A DNA stretch of 55,598 bases from Desulfuromonadaceae bacterium (GTDB lineage: Bacteria; Desulfobacterota; Desulfuromonadia; Geobacterales; Pseudopelobacteraceae): assembly GCA_028683435.1 (NCBI GenBank), contig JAQUIG010000013.1, positions 1 to 55,598 on the forward strand. The letters are read 5' to 3'. The notes under the pieces are model-generated. The model was not told the origin of the DNA and made no database searches. It saw nothing but the letters and a program-made list of their open reading frames with translations. Each line of letters opens with the position of its first letter. Position 1 is the first letter of the stretch. The translations under genes were made by a program, and so were the position numbers. Below are positions 8,278-18,200 of the stretch, piece by piece.

Positions 8278-10578
8278 TTACTCGCTAGTGTAGTCACAAC
8301 CCTCTTTGGGACATTTCAAAAATTCGCCTTTGCGCTTGTAGATCTTTTTGACCAGCAGCGGGAAACCGCATTTCGGGCAGGGGCTCTCCACCGGGAGATC
8401 CCAGAGGGCAAACTTGCACTTCGGATATTGATTGCAGGAGTAGAACAGTTTGCCGAAGCGGGATTTCTTCTCCGTCAGCTCCCCTTCCTTGCATTCCGGA
8501 CAGACTATACCGGTGCTCACCGGCTTGACCAGCGGCTGGATATTTTTGCAGGCCGGATAGCCGGAGCAGGCCAGATATTTGCCGAAGCGGCCATCTTTTA
8601 TCAGCATCGGCAGACCGCATTTTTCGCATTTTTCTTCCGAAACGACCGGTTCAACAATCTCACCGTCCTGATCAACATTGCGGGTATATTTACACCCTTC
8701 CTGGAAACCGGAGCAGGCGATGAATTTGCCTCGTTTGCCGAGTTTTACGACCAGCGGCTTGCCGCATTCAGGGCAGAGTTCATCGGTCGCCTCGGTCGTC
8801 AGGTCGGCCTTGTTGACTTCACCCTCCTTCTGTTTCAGCAGGGCAATGAACGGCTCCCAGAATTCCTTCAGCAGCGGCTTCCACTCTTTTTCGCCGCGCG
8901 AAACCTGATCAAGCTCCTCTTCCAGTCCGGCGGTAAAGTTATAATCAACGTACTTCTGGAAGTGTGCCGTCAGCAGGTCGCTGACCACCATGCCGACGTC
9001 TTCCGGGAAGAAGCGCTTCTTGTCGAGGCGGGCGTATTTTCTCTCCACCAGCGTATTCATGATCGAGGCAAAGGTTGATGGGCGACCGATGCCGTACTCC
9101 TCGAGCGTCTTGACCAGCGTCGCCTCGGTATAGCGGGGAGGAGGCTGGGTGAAGTGCTGCTCCGGGAGAACGTCATGAAGCTTCAGTGCAGCCCCTTCCG
9201 CCATCGCCGGCAGCAGCCCCTCTTTTTCTTCATCCTGATCATCAAGCCCTTCAATATACAGCTTCATGAAACCGGGGAAACGGATAACCGTACCGGCGGC
9301 GCGCAAACCAGCCTTCTTCGCTCCGACAAACGGACCGGCGGCCGGCGGTGAAGCCAGATCGGCAATGATATCAACCGATGTCTGGTCCAGCAGCGCTTCG
9401 GCCATCTGGCAGGCAACGGTGCGCTTCCAGATCAGCTCATACAGTTTATACAGGTCAGGCGTCAGATTTTTTTTCAGCTCAAGAGGAGTTTTAGCGATAT
9501 AGGTCGGCCGGACCGCCTCATGGGCCTCCTGGGCATTTTTGGATTTGGTTTTGAATATCCGCGGCTTGGCAAGCGCATATTCCACCCCGTATGCGGCCGC
9601 TATAACATCGTGGGCATCGGTCAAAGCGAGCGTTGAAAGGTTGACGCTGTCGGTACGCATATAGGTAATCAGACCAACCGTCCCCTCTTCACCGATATCG
9701 ATCCCCTCATAGAGCTTCTGCGCCGTAGACATCGTTTTTTTGGCCGAAAAGCCGAGCTTGCGCGACGCCTCCTGCTGGAGGGTCGAAGTCGTGAACGGTG
9801 GCGAAGGATTGCGTTTCTTCTCCGTTTTGGTGACCTTGGCCACCTTATAGCTGCCCGATTGCAACGCCGCCTTCAGAGCGGTCGCAACATCCTCGTCCGG
9901 GATATCGAACTTACCCAGTTTTTTGCCGCCGACATCCACCAACCCGGCCTTGAACTCCTGACCAGCCGCAACCCCCAGACGGGCGGCGACAGTCCAGTAT
10001 TCCTGCTCGTTGAAGGCGAGGATCTCCTTCTCACGCTCACAGACCAGCCGGAGCGCCACCGACTGGACACGACCAGCGGAAAGGCCGTAGCGGATCTTTT
10101 TCCAGAGAAAGGGCGAGAGATTGAAACCAACCAGATAATCCAGAATCGATCGGGCCTGCTGGGCGTTCACCAGATCAAGGGCGATGTCGCGGGGATGATC
10201 AACGGCATACAGGATTGCATCTTTGGTGATTTCGTGGAATTCAACCCGCTGGATCTTGATGCCCGGGTTCTTTTTGTCAAGCCCGAGCGCCGCCAGCAGA
10301 TGCCAGGAGATCGCTTCTCCTTCGCGGTCGGGGTCAGTTGCCAACAGCAGTCGATCCGCCCCCTTCATTTCCGCTTTGATGGCATCGAGATGTTTCTTGC
10401 TTTCCGGCAGGACATGATATTTCGGTTCGAAGTCGCCGGCAATATCGACCGATCCCTGCTTGCTCGGGAGGGCACGGACATGTCCGAACGAGGCGAGGAC
10501 TTTAAAGTCGGGCCCCAGAAATTTTTCTATGGTTTTCCCCTTGGCGGGGGATTCGACGATAACAAGGTTTTTCGACAT
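8278..10578 (-). CDS. topA: DNA topoisomerase I
   Basis: This 766-aa type IA topoisomerase relaxes negative supercoils through a 5'-phosphotyrosine intermediate. The TOPRIM domain opens the protein (KNLVIVESPAKGKTIEKFLG). The active-site tyrosine lies in LITYMRTDS near residue 307, and SAGRVQSVALRL is conserved. The C-terminus carries four zinc-ribbon-like segments, starting CPECGKPL, CEKCGLPM, CPECKEGE and CPKCGFPL, typical of the long bacterial form. The gap of 39 bp from dprA suggests co-transcription. The ribosome site is weak. Confidence 0.97.
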   Translation of the reverse strand: MSKNLVIVESPAKGKTIEKFLGPDFKVLASFGHVRALPSKQGSVDIAGDFEPKYHVLPESKKHLDAIKAEMKGADRLLLATDPDREGEAISWHLLAALGLDKKNPGIKIQRVEFHEITKDAILYAVDHPRDIALDLVNAQQARSILDYLVGFNLSPFLWKKIRYGLSAGRVQSVALRLVCEREKEILAFNEQEYWTVAARLGVAAGQEFKAGLVDVGGKKLGKFDIPDEDVATALKAALQSGSYKVAKVTKTEKKRNPSPPFTTSTLQQEASRKLGFSAKKTMSTAQKLYEGIDIGEEGTVGLITYMRTDSVNLSTLALTDAHDVIAAAYGVEYALAKPRIFKTKSKNAQEAHEAVRPTYIAKTPLELKKNLTPDLYKLYELIWKRTVACQMAEALLDQTSVDIIADLASPPAAGPFVGAKKAGLRAAGTVIRFPGFMKLYIEGLDDQDEEKEGLLPAMAEGAALKLHDVLPEQHFTQPPPRYTEATLVKTLEEYGIGRPSTFASIMNTLVERKYARLDKKRFFPEDVGMVVSDLLTAHFQKYVDYNFTAGLEEELDQVSRGEKEWKPLLKEFWEPFIALLKQKEGEVNKADLTTEATDELCPECGKPLVVKLGKRGKFIACSGFQEGCKYTRNVDQDGEIVEPVVSEEKCEKCGLPMLIKDGRFGKYLACSGYPACKNIQPLVKPVSTGIVCPECKEGELTEKKSRFGKLFYSCNQYPKCKFALWDLPVESPCPKCGFPLLVKKIYKRKGEFLKCPKEGCDYTSE

Positions 10579-10617
10579 AATATCTATAGGTATCCTTACA
10601 GGTGGATTTTGGTTTTA

Positions 10618-11715
10618 TCACGCCACTGCGTAGTGCGTGCCGGGGAGCGGTGTAACCGCCCCCTTGAGTTCAAGGTGCAGTAACATAGAGGAAACCTCTC
10701 CGGCTGTCAATTCAGTTTGGGAGATGATGTCGTCGATGTGCAGCGGAGAGCGGGCCAGCAGTTCATAGATGGCCGCCTCTTTAGGTGTCAGGGCAAAAGT
10801 TCGCGGGTGCGGCTGAAACAACGGGGTATCGACAGAGGCAAGATCGTACGCCGGGAGCTCCTCCAGAATATCCTCGACACAGTCAACCAGTTTGGCCCCC
10901 TGCTTGATCAGACGGTTGCAGCCGCGACTGGTGACGAAGGAGATATTCCCCGGCACGGCGTAAACGTCGCGGCCATGCTCCAGCGCATACTGGGCGGTGA
11001 TCAGTGAGCCGCTCTTCTCGGCCGCCTCTACGACCAGCACGCCGCTTGAGAGCCCGCTGATGATCCGGTTGCGGCGCGGGAAGTTTTCGGCCAGCGGCAG
11101 GGTTCCGAGAGGGAATTCAGAGACCAGGCACCCCTTAGTCGCCATCTCCTCAAAGAGCGGGCGGTTTTCAGGTGGATATATTTTATCGACACCGCACCCC
11201 AGCACGCCAATGCTTCTCCCGCCCGCCTGCAGCGCTCCCCTGTGGGCCGCCGTATCGACTCCGCGCGCCATCCCCGAGACAACACAGACCCCATGACTGG
11301 CGAGCTCCTCAGACAGCTTGCCGGTCGTCATCAATCCGTAGGATGTCGCCCGGCGTGAACCGACGATGGCGACCGAAAGTTCACGGGAGCGGATCTCCCC
11401 CTTTACATACAGAAACGGGGGTGGATCGGGGATTTCGAACAGCGATTTAGGATAGTCACGTGCTATATAGGTAACCAGGCGCGCTCCGCTTGACTCGAGC
11501 CGGCGGCACTCCTCCTCCGCAAAACGGCACCATTGGGCACTTTTGACGGCCTCGATGGTTGCAGGGGTCATCCCTCTGATGCCGGCAAGTGACGCAGGTG
11601 ACGCCTTCAATGCCGCTTCAGGAGTGTCAAAACGCTCCAGGAGACGCCGGAAGGCAACATTGCCGACACCGGGAACCGCTTTGAGACCTATCCAGTAATA
11701 GTTTTCCATTTCCAT
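10618..11715 (-). CDS. dprA: DprA/Smf DNA-processing protein
   Basis: This 365-aa protein loads RecA onto incoming single-stranded DNA in natural transformation and is also widespread in non-competent bacteria. A helix-hairpin-helix-like N-terminus (GLKAVPGVGNVAFRRLLERF) precedes the Rossmann-like DprA core with VAIVGSRRATSYG, SGMARGVDTAAHRGAL, LGCGVDKIYPPEN and FPRRNRIISGLS. A C-terminal winged helix of the DprA-WH type (about 295-360) follows. The first ATG has no clear ribosome site, and a second ATG lies two codons in. A strong hairpin terminator ends only about 13 nt upstream of the start. Confidence 0.95.
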   Translation of the reverse strand: MEMENYYWIGLKAVPGVGNVAFRRLLERFDTPEAALKASPASLAGIRGMTPATIEAVKSAQWCRFAEEECRRLESSGARLVTYIARDYPKSLFEIPDPPPFLYVKGEIRSRELSVAIVGSRRATSYGLMTTGKLSEELASHGVCVVSGMARGVDTAAHRGALQAGGRSIGVLGCGVDKIYPPENRPLFEEMATKGCLVSEFPLGTLPLAENFPRRNRIISGLSSGVLVVEAAEKSGSLITAQYALEHGRDVYAVPGNISFVTSRGCNRLIKQGAKLVDCVEDILEELPAYDLASVDTPLFQPHPRTFALTPKEAAIYELLARSPLHIDDIISQTELTAGEVSSMLLHLELKGAVTPLPGTHYAVA

Positions 11716-11728
11716 ACCCGGGATCGAT

Positions 11729-11756
11729 AAAAAAAGACCGGCCTGAAGCCGGTCTT
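11729..11756 (-). terminator. Intrinsic terminator after the LysM gene
   Basis: On the minus strand, AAGACCGGC pairs perfectly with GCCGGTCTT around a 5-nt loop and is followed by seven T residues. It lies 17 bp after the LysM stop and 14 bp before the dprA start, so it can insulate or attenuate dprA expression. Confidence 0.85.
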
Positions 11757-11772
11757 AAGCACATATCTGCAG

Positions 11773-12777
11773 CTATTTTGTTTGACTGACGATCCGATCG
11801 CCCCTGTAAATGGCGTCAATGCTCTTGACAACCAATGCGGTAGACGTCTTCTTACCGGTTTCAAGCACCACCAGCGCCCCCAAAAGCTCCTGAGGCAACC
11901 TGTCGATGCGCCCTTCCACATAGCGCTGATCGATCGTCACGTCCCGGACGATATAAAGCATGTTGCCGGGTTCAACACCCTGACTGGCCCCGAGATCAAT
12001 ATAAACTATATCACCAGCCGCAATTATACTGACACCGCTGTAACTCTCGATGATGTACCCCTTGAGATCGCTGCGGCTGTTCTTGAGTGCGATTTCCCGG
12101 CGGATATTCTCCCTGTAGGGGAGCAGATAGGCTCCCGGGCTTATTTCCATTGATGACTCGGTAATGATAGCCCGGGATGATTTCCGCTCGACATCGGTCA
12201 GCTGAAGAGACCCGAGCGGAATTATCTTATGCCCCATCTCCTCATTATTCAGCGGATGTTTGACGGCTGCACCCTTGAGAAATACGGAAAATTTATCACC
12301 ACCACCGGCATGCTGAGCAGTGCCGATATCGGTGTAGACGATATCATCAACGCCGGCAATTATCCGGTCATGCTGAACCCCGATCAGCAAGCCGTAGGGC
12401 TTGAAACCATTCTCTGCAAGAAAGCCCTCAGTGCCGTACAGCGTATAGGTTTTCTCGGCGGCAACCTCCTGAAGCTCTTCAGCAACCGCGGCGCTCTTTT
12501 GCCCGGGAACCGCAGCCCCCTCTTTGGGAACAAACTCGAGGCGGTCGGGGAAAATCCGTACTTTCTCGCCCGGATAAATAAAATGCGGATTGGTTACCTG
12601 GCCGTTTTTGGACCACATATTCGGCCAGTACTCCGGATCTTTTATGAATCGTTCGGATAACCCCCAGAGCGTGTCGCCCTGCTTGATGACGTAGACAGCA
12701 GGCTCGCCCTGACCGGCGGCAAGCAGAACGGATGGCATGGCTAACAGGGCCAACAGCAGCAGCAATCTGATTTTCAT
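11773..12777 (-). CDS. Secreted LysM-domain protein
   Basis: This 334-aa protein starts with a signal peptide (MKIRLLLLLALLAMPSVLLAA). An N-terminal LysM module follows (YVIKQGDTLWGLSERFI to PGEKVRIFPDRLE), which binds peptidoglycan. The remaining 230 residues, with repeated segments such as DRIIAGVDDIVYTDIG and IIAAGDIVYIDLG, look like duplicated beta-rich domains of unknown role. Upstream in-frame ATGs at 12816 and 12789 exist. The one at 12777 gives a clean signal peptide and has a GAGG site at suitable spacing. It is probably co-transcribed with the CpoB-like gene 46 bp upstream. Confidence 0.85.
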   Translation of the reverse strand: MKIRLLLLLALLAMPSVLLAAGQGEPAVYVIKQGDTLWGLSERFIKDPEYWPNMWSKNGQVTNPHFIYPGEKVRIFPDRLEFVPKEGAAVPGQKSAAVAEELQEVAAEKTYTLYGTEGFLAENGFKPYGLLIGVQHDRIIAGVDDIVYTDIGTAQHAGGGDKFSVFLKGAAVKHPLNNEEMGHKIIPLGSLQLTDVERKSSRAIITESSMEISPGAYLLPYRENIRREIALKNSRSDLKGYIIESYSGVSIIAAGDIVYIDLGASQGVEPGNMLYIVRDVTIDQRYVEGRIDRLPQELLGALVVLETGKKTSTALVVKSIDAIYRGDRIVSQTK

Positions 12778-12823
12778 AGGGGACCTCATTCTCCTTTGTA
12801 TGTAGATATACGACACGCCGGAT

Positions 12824-13552
12824 TCAATGTACGTTCAGACGTTCACGTGCTTTTGTTGCAGCAGGACTGCTTGGATATGAGGTTATGATTCTCTCGAAAA
12901 TTCCCGCTGCCTTTTCCTTTTCTTTCATGGCTGCCAGCGTATAACCGAGTTTCAGGAGCGCATCCGGTCTCTTGGAACTTTTCGGGTAAACCTCCACAAC
13001 CTTCGTAAAAGCTTCTTTTGCCCTGGGAAGATCCGAAAGGGTATAGTGGCACTCGCCTATCCAGTACAGGGCATTGGCGGCGTAGTCGCTCTGGGGATTA
13101 TTCCTGTAAAAGGATTCAAACGATTCGATGGAGGCCGGATAATTGTTCGCGCTGTACAGACCGAATGCCTTTAGATACTCTGCGGGTGGACCGGACTCAC
13201 CGGCTGCCTTGGCTGATGACGGCTGGTTGACAATCTCTACTTTGGGGGTTTGCGACTGCCGAACAAGCATCGCGACCCTCGCATCAAGTGCATCGCGGGA
13301 GGCCTTGAGATCACTATTTTCACCCGCAAGCGCCTTTATTTCGCCGCTTATGGAGTGAAGCCGTTCATCTAGAACCTGCAGCAGTCCAGCTAGTTCATTG
13401 TGACGCTGTTCCGCTTTCTTTGAGGTCTGAAGCAGCAACTCTATTTTTGCTTCGGACTCGGCCTGACGTTTGACCATCAGGTCATTGGCGGCGCACCCTG
13501 AGAGAAAAACAGGCAATAACAGATATGATACTAATCGGCTGCCTGATGGCAT
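12824..13552 (-). CDS. cpoB: CpoB/YbgF-like periplasmic lipoprotein with TPRs
   Basis: This 242-aa protein has a lipoprotein signal ending in the lipobox LSGC (cysteine at residue 20). A coiled-coil segment follows (about 28-95, KIELLLQTSKKAEQRHNEL). Three C-terminal TPR repeats (about 125-240) include DYAANALYWIGECHY and KSSKRPDALLKLGYTL, the signature of CpoB/YbgF. In other bacteria CpoB coordinates peptidoglycan synthesis with Tol-Pal outer-membrane constriction. The rest of the tol-pal cluster is not here; the LysM partner fits a cell-envelope role. The symbol is by family resemblance. Confidence 0.8.
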   Translation of the reverse strand: MPSGSRLVSYLLLPVFLSGCAANDLMVKRQAESEAKIELLLQTSKKAEQRHNELAGLLQVLDERLHSISGEIKALAGENSDLKASRDALDARVAMLVRQSQTPKVEIVNQPSSAKAAGESGPPAEYLKAFGLYSANNYPASIESFESFYRNNPQSDYAANALYWIGECHYTLSDLPRAKEAFTKVVEVYPKSSKRPDALLKLGYTLAAMKEKEKAAGIFERIITSYPSSPAATKARERLNVH

Positions 13553-13581
13553 AATACCCCCATTTAACGCATGTTTTTTAC

Positions 13582-13610
13582 AATTAAAGCGATATAGGCA
13601 CCTTTGTCAA
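13582..13610 (-). promoter_or_regulatory. Sigma-70-like promoter for the cpoB-LysM genes
   Basis: On the minus strand, TTGACA (13605-13610) is followed after exactly 17 nt by TTAATT (13582-13587), 30 bp ahead of the cpoB start codon. The -35 box overlaps the loop of a hairpin (13597-13622), so the hairpin sequence could also be an operator. Confidence 0.55.
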
Positions 13611-13626
13611 GTGAAAGGTGCCTTTT
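13597..13626 (+). terminator. Terminator-like hairpin in the divergent cpoB / U32 gap
   Basis: GGCACCTTT (13597-13605) and AAAGGTGCC (13614-13622) form a perfect 9-bp stem with an 8-nt loop, followed by TTTT on the plus strand. No plus-strand gene lies upstream to be terminated. It may block transcription read through antisense to the cpoB operon, end a short RNA, or be a protein-binding palindrome. Confidence 0.45.
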
Positions 13627-13710
13627 AAGTTTTCTTGGCAGGCTGATTATGCTAGCATCAGCTTCTCCTCTTTAACACTACAATCAGACATTTTTTTATT
13701 GGAATTCCGA

Positions 13711-14946
13711 ATGCATAGACCCGAATTGCTGGCACCGGCCGGAAACATGGAAAAGCTTAAAATCGCGGTACATTATGGCGCCGATGCCGTCTATCTTGGC
13801 GGCCAAGCGTTTGGGCTGCGAAACAAGGCCGACAACTTTTCCGTGGAGGAGATGGCGTCGGCTCTCGATTTCTGCCATACGAAGGGCGTCAAAGCTTACC
13901 TGACGATCAACAGCTATCCGCGCAATGAGTCTCTTCCGGAGCTGGAAGAATATCTGGGGCAGATCGCCCACCTCCCCTTCGATGCGTATATCGTTGCCGA
14001 CCCGGGAGTGATCGATGCGGTCCGCCAGCTGTCGCCGCAGCGGGAACTGCATCTCTCGACCCAGGCCAACACGATCAACTGGCGCTCCGCCCGGTTCTGG
14101 CAGCAGCAGGGGGTTCGCCGGATCAACCTGGCACGCGAAATGAGCCTCGACAACATCCGCGAAACGGTGGCAAAAGTCCCGGAAATGGAATTCGAGGCCT
14201 TCGTGCATGGCGCGCTCTGCATCTCCTATTCCGGCCGCTGTCTGATTTCCAGTATGCTGACGGGGCGCGACGCCAACCAGGGTGAATGCACCCACCCCTG
14301 CCGCTGGAGCTACCATCTGGTGGAAGAATCCCGGCCGGGGGAGTATTTTCCGGTGGTGGAGGACGAAAACGGCACCTTCATCTTCAACTCCCGCGATCTC
14401 TGCCTGCTGGAGCATATTCCGGCTATTGTCGCAAGCGGGGTGCACGCACTCAAGATCGAAGGGCGCATGAAGGGGATCAACTACGTCGCTTCGGTGCTGC
14501 GGGTCTACCGCCGGGCCGTTGACGAATACATGGCCGATCCCGCCGGTTGGCGCTGCCGCCCGGAATGGCTGGAGGAACTGGCCAAACTGAGCCATCGCGG
14601 TTTTACCTCCGGCTTCCTCTTCGGCCAGCCGCGAGATGTCGGCCAGGAATACCGGTCAGCCTACATACGCAGCCACGACTTCGTCGGAGTGGTTGATGAG
14701 GTGCAGAGTGACGGGAGGTTGCTGGTCAGCGTGAGAAACCGGATCAAGGTCGGTGATCTGATTGAATTTATCGGACCTGGAATGCGGAGCGATTCCCTCC
14801 TCCTTCAACATTTTTCCTGCCTTCCCGAGCACGGAGCGGCCGTCCCGGCGGAGAGCGCAAATCCCAACCAGCAGATAACCCTGAATGTACCGTTTGCGGT
14901 CGAAGCGGGAGATCTTCTCCGCCGCGAGAAGGTTGCCGCCCCATGA
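13711..14946 (+). CDS. U32-family protein, TrhP/YegQ-like tRNA hydroxylation enzyme
   Basis: This 411-aa protein belongs to the former 'peptidase U32' family. Its E. coli member TrhP helps hydroxylate uridine-34 of tRNA, and relatives act in ubiquinone synthesis and 23S rRNA hydroxylation. PELLAPAGNMEKL and YGADAVYLGG open the TIM-barrel-like domain. The family cysteine pattern is intact: CISYSGRC, then GECTHPC 15 residues on (C-x6-C-x15-C-x3-C), the probable Fe-S ligands. A C-terminal beta domain (from about residue 330) is present. The frame extends upstream to 13618, but homologous sequence begins at the ATG at 13711, with GGAA 8 nt upstream. TrhP is favoured by length over RlhA; a true protease role is unlikely. 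Confidence 0.85.
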   Translation: MHRPELLAPAGNMEKLKIAVHYGADAVYLGGQAFGLRNKADNFSVEEMASALDFCHTKGVKAYLTINSYPRNESLPELEEYLGQIAHLPFDAYIVADPGVIDAVRQLSPQRELHLSTQANTINWRSARFWQQQGVRRINLAREMSLDNIRETVAKVPEMEFEAFVHGALCISYSGRCLISSMLTGRDANQGECTHPCRWSYHLVEESRPGEYFPVVEDENGTFIFNSRDLCLLEHIPAIVASGVHALKIEGRMKGINYVASVLRVYRRAVDEYMADPAGWRCRPEWLEELAKLSHRGFTSGFLFGQPRDVGQEYRSAYIRSHDFVGVVDEVQSDGRLLVSVRNRIKVGDLIEFIGPGMRSDSLLLQHFSCLPEHGAAVPAESANPNQQITLNVPFAVEAGDLLRREKVAAP

Positions 14947-14961
14947 GCAGAGAACAGACAT

Positions 14962-15147
14962 ATGCCTAAAAAGTTCCCATACTTATCGTCGATGATCTCC
15001 CGCAAAACATCCTGGCCCTGGAAGCTGTCATTACCGATATGGGGGTTGACATCAAGACGACGCTGTCAGGAAACGACGCGCTGAGAGGGACAAGGTGCTG
15101 CAGGCTTTTACAAACGCGAAGGGCGCAACCAGGTGATCATCGAATGA
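14962..15147 (+). pseudogene. Decayed REC-GGDEF response regulator remnant
   Basis: From an ATG at 14962 the sequence begins MPKK. One base appears missing from the A-run, after which another frame reads VPILIVDDLPQNILALEAVI, a normal start of a receiver domain. Receiver similarity stops near 15085. After a jump and a further frame change the sequence reads YKREGRNQVIIE and stop (to 15147), which matches the C-terminal end of GGDEF domains (AKREGRN type). The phospho-acceptor region and the GGDEF catalytic motif are deleted. This is best explained as an internally deleted, frameshifted diguanylate-cyclase response regulator. The GGDEF assignment rests on one short motif. Confidence 0.65.
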
Positions 15148-15232
15148 AGTAACCAGGATAGCGGACTGTAAACCACACTCTTTTTAACGGTGGAGAAACC
15201 GCTGAGATCGGGCGATCAAGAGGTTCTGATAC

Positions 15233-18200
15233 ATGACTTTCTACTCCAATCTAAAAATCAGAAGCAAGCTGGCTCTCGGCTATGCGATTGTAGTAGCCTG
15301 CTGCTGCCTGGTCGGTTTTTTCGGCATCAGGGGGATGGACAAAATTAATGCCCGACTGGATGATGTGCACCATAACCTGCTCCCGTCAATTTCAACGGCC
15401 ACCGACCTTGATCGACACAGCCAACAGTATCGGCGCATATATCTCCGCTATATGCTTGAAAGCGCTCCGCAGCAGCGCAAAGAGCTCGAGGCGAGACTTG
15501 CCGACACTGAGCGCTCTATTAAAAAGTCGCTGGAAGAATTTGACACATTCCCTCTCCAGCCAACAGAACGCGGACTTTTAAATGATGTCACTGAACTCCT
15601 TCATTCTTTTTTTAATGCGTCGAAGAAGGTGCGCGCATCCATACTTTCCGGCGTCAAATATGAGACAGTGCGGGCTGAGCACCTACGAATAAGAATAATT
15701 TCCGATCAATTGGAAAGCAAAATAAAAGAGCTCTCGCAATTCAATGATCGCAAGGTGGCAGATCATTTTGAGAAGAGCAGCTTATACTACTCCCAGCTCC
15801 GCTCCTGGATGTACGCCCTGATTATTTGCACTATCCTGCTTGCCGTTGCGATGGTCGTGCTGATTACCCGCAGCATCACGTCTCCACTGGGGCAAGTACT
15901 GTCGGCAGTCCGGGCACAGCGGGAGAGTGGCAAAGAAAAGGCACGGCTGGCGGAGGCGATTGCCGGCGGGGATCTAAGCCAGGAGGTGACGGCTCCAGAG
16001 CCGCTGAAAATCGACACAGAACACATCAGCAGGGATGAAGCCGGCATGCTGCTGAGGGCGATTGTCGGAATGAGTGAGGTACAGTATTCACTGGATCACG
16101 CTTTTGCCCGGATGACCGGGTCACTGCGCCGCAACCACGAGAAGGAAATCCTGCGCGACTGGTTCAAAAACGGCCTGAACGAACTCAATACCCTCTTGAG
16201 GGGGGACAAACCGATAGCGGAGCTGACGGAGCGTACGCTGGCTTTCCTGACCGGATATCTCGGTGCAGGGATCGGCGTTTTCTACCTCTTTGATGAGGGC
16301 GAAGCCCAGTTGCGGATTGCCGCCAGCTATGCTTTTACCCCGCTTACAGCCATGAACGAGAGGATCGCACTGGGTGAAGGAGTGGCCGGTCAGGCGGCTC
16401 TTGAGCGAAAGACCATCTGCCTGAATGCCGCTCCACCCGGTTATCTCCCGATCAGCTCAGGCCTCGGCGAAGCAGATCCGGTAAATATTGTGGTCCTGCC
16501 GCTTCTGCATAACGATGTCATGGTAGGCATCATAGAGATCGGCTCTTTCAAAATCTTCAGCAGCAACGATCTGGAATTTTTGGAGCAAAGTAAAGAAGGA
16601 ATTGCTATTGCGCTCAGCGTCAACAACTCCCGGCAAGTGGTCAACGGGCTCCTGGAACAGACGCAGGGGCATACAGAAGAGTTGCGTGTCCAGCAGGAGG
16701 AACTGCAGCAAACCAACGAAGAGCTGGAAGAGCGGGCCACGATGCTGGAGGAAACGCGCGAACAGATCCGCGCCAAAAACCGTGAACTTGAGGGGGCCGG
16801 CCGCGAATTACAGCGCAAGGCGGATGAGCTTGAGAAGGTCAGCAGTTACAAGTCGGAATTCCTTGCCAATATGTCACATGAGCTGCGCACGCCGCTTAAC
16901 AGCCTGATGATCCTCTCCAGCCTGCTGAAAGATAATCGCGAAGGAAACCTGACGGCCAAACAGATCGAATTTGCCGCCACCATCAATGGAGCCGGGCGGG
17001 ATCTGCTCAACCTGATTAACGACATTCTCGATCTCTCCAAGATTGAAGCGGGACATCTGGAATTCCACTATGAAGAAATGACCATTACGGAAATTTGCTG
17101 TCGGCTTGAAGAGCTCTTCAAGCCGACAGCCGAAGAAAAAGGGATCGGCTTCAGCGTAAGACAGGAAGAATCGGCTCCCGAAACCATCATGGCAGATAGC
17201 CAGAGGACCGGGCAGATACTTAAAAACCTGCTTTCCAATGCCTGTAAATTCACCAGACATGGAGCGGTTTTACTGCGTGCATATACCCCGGACGGGAAAG
17301 AAAGCCCGCTCAATACGGCGGCTGTGGCGTTTGCCGTGACTGATACCGGCATCGGCATTCCGGCCGATAAGCAGCAGCTTGTCTTCAACGCTTTCCAGCA
17401 GGCTGACGGCAGCACCAGCCGTACCTATGGCGGCACAGGCCTGGGGCTTTCAATCTCGCGCCACCTCGCCCGGTCCATGGGAGGCGAAATCTCTTTAACC
17501 AGCGAGAGCGGTAAAGGAAGCAACTTTACCCTCTATCTGCCGATCAAGGGGATCTGTGAAATAGAACAAATCAGGGAAACAGCACCCCTGATTCCTGTAA
17601 ATCCCATCAGTCCCATAAGCAGGCCAAAATCCTTTATCCCGTCCCCGGCACCGATCCCTGACGATCGAGAAGACATTGAGAGCGGCGCCAGAAGGATGCT
17701 GATCATCGAGGATGACCTCGGCTTTGCCGGGATATTGGCCGACATGGTGCGGAGGCGTAACTTTGCGGTTCTGGTGGCCGTCGATGGCGAGAGCGGTATC
17801 GCCCTTGCCGAGCAGTTTCAGCCGAGTGCGATCATCCTTGATGTCATGCTGCCGCATATCGACGGCTGGGGCGTTATGCGCAGCCTGAAGGACAATCCGG
17901 TCACCCGGCATATTCCGGTACATTTCATCACCTGCCTGGAGGAACGCCAGAAGGGTATGGGTATGGGGGCGATCGGCTATGTTACCAAACCTGTCAGCAG
18001 CGAACAGCTTGACAGCATCTTCGCTGCCTTGGAAAACAGCATCGAAAAGAGCATGAAAATGCTGCTGATTGTTGAAGATGACCAGGATCAGGCCAAAGCG
18101 ATGGTCGCGCTGCTGGAGGAAAGGAATGTGACGATCACTGTTGCCGACAGCGGCGTCAAGGCAATCGAACTTCTCTCCAGAGAGCAATTCGAATGTATCG

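Noticed and set aside
13618-13710. 31-residue N-terminal extension of the U32-family protein
   Set aside because: It begins within a terminator-like hairpin and is unlike the family; the ATG at 13711 matches the usual start PELLAPAGN.
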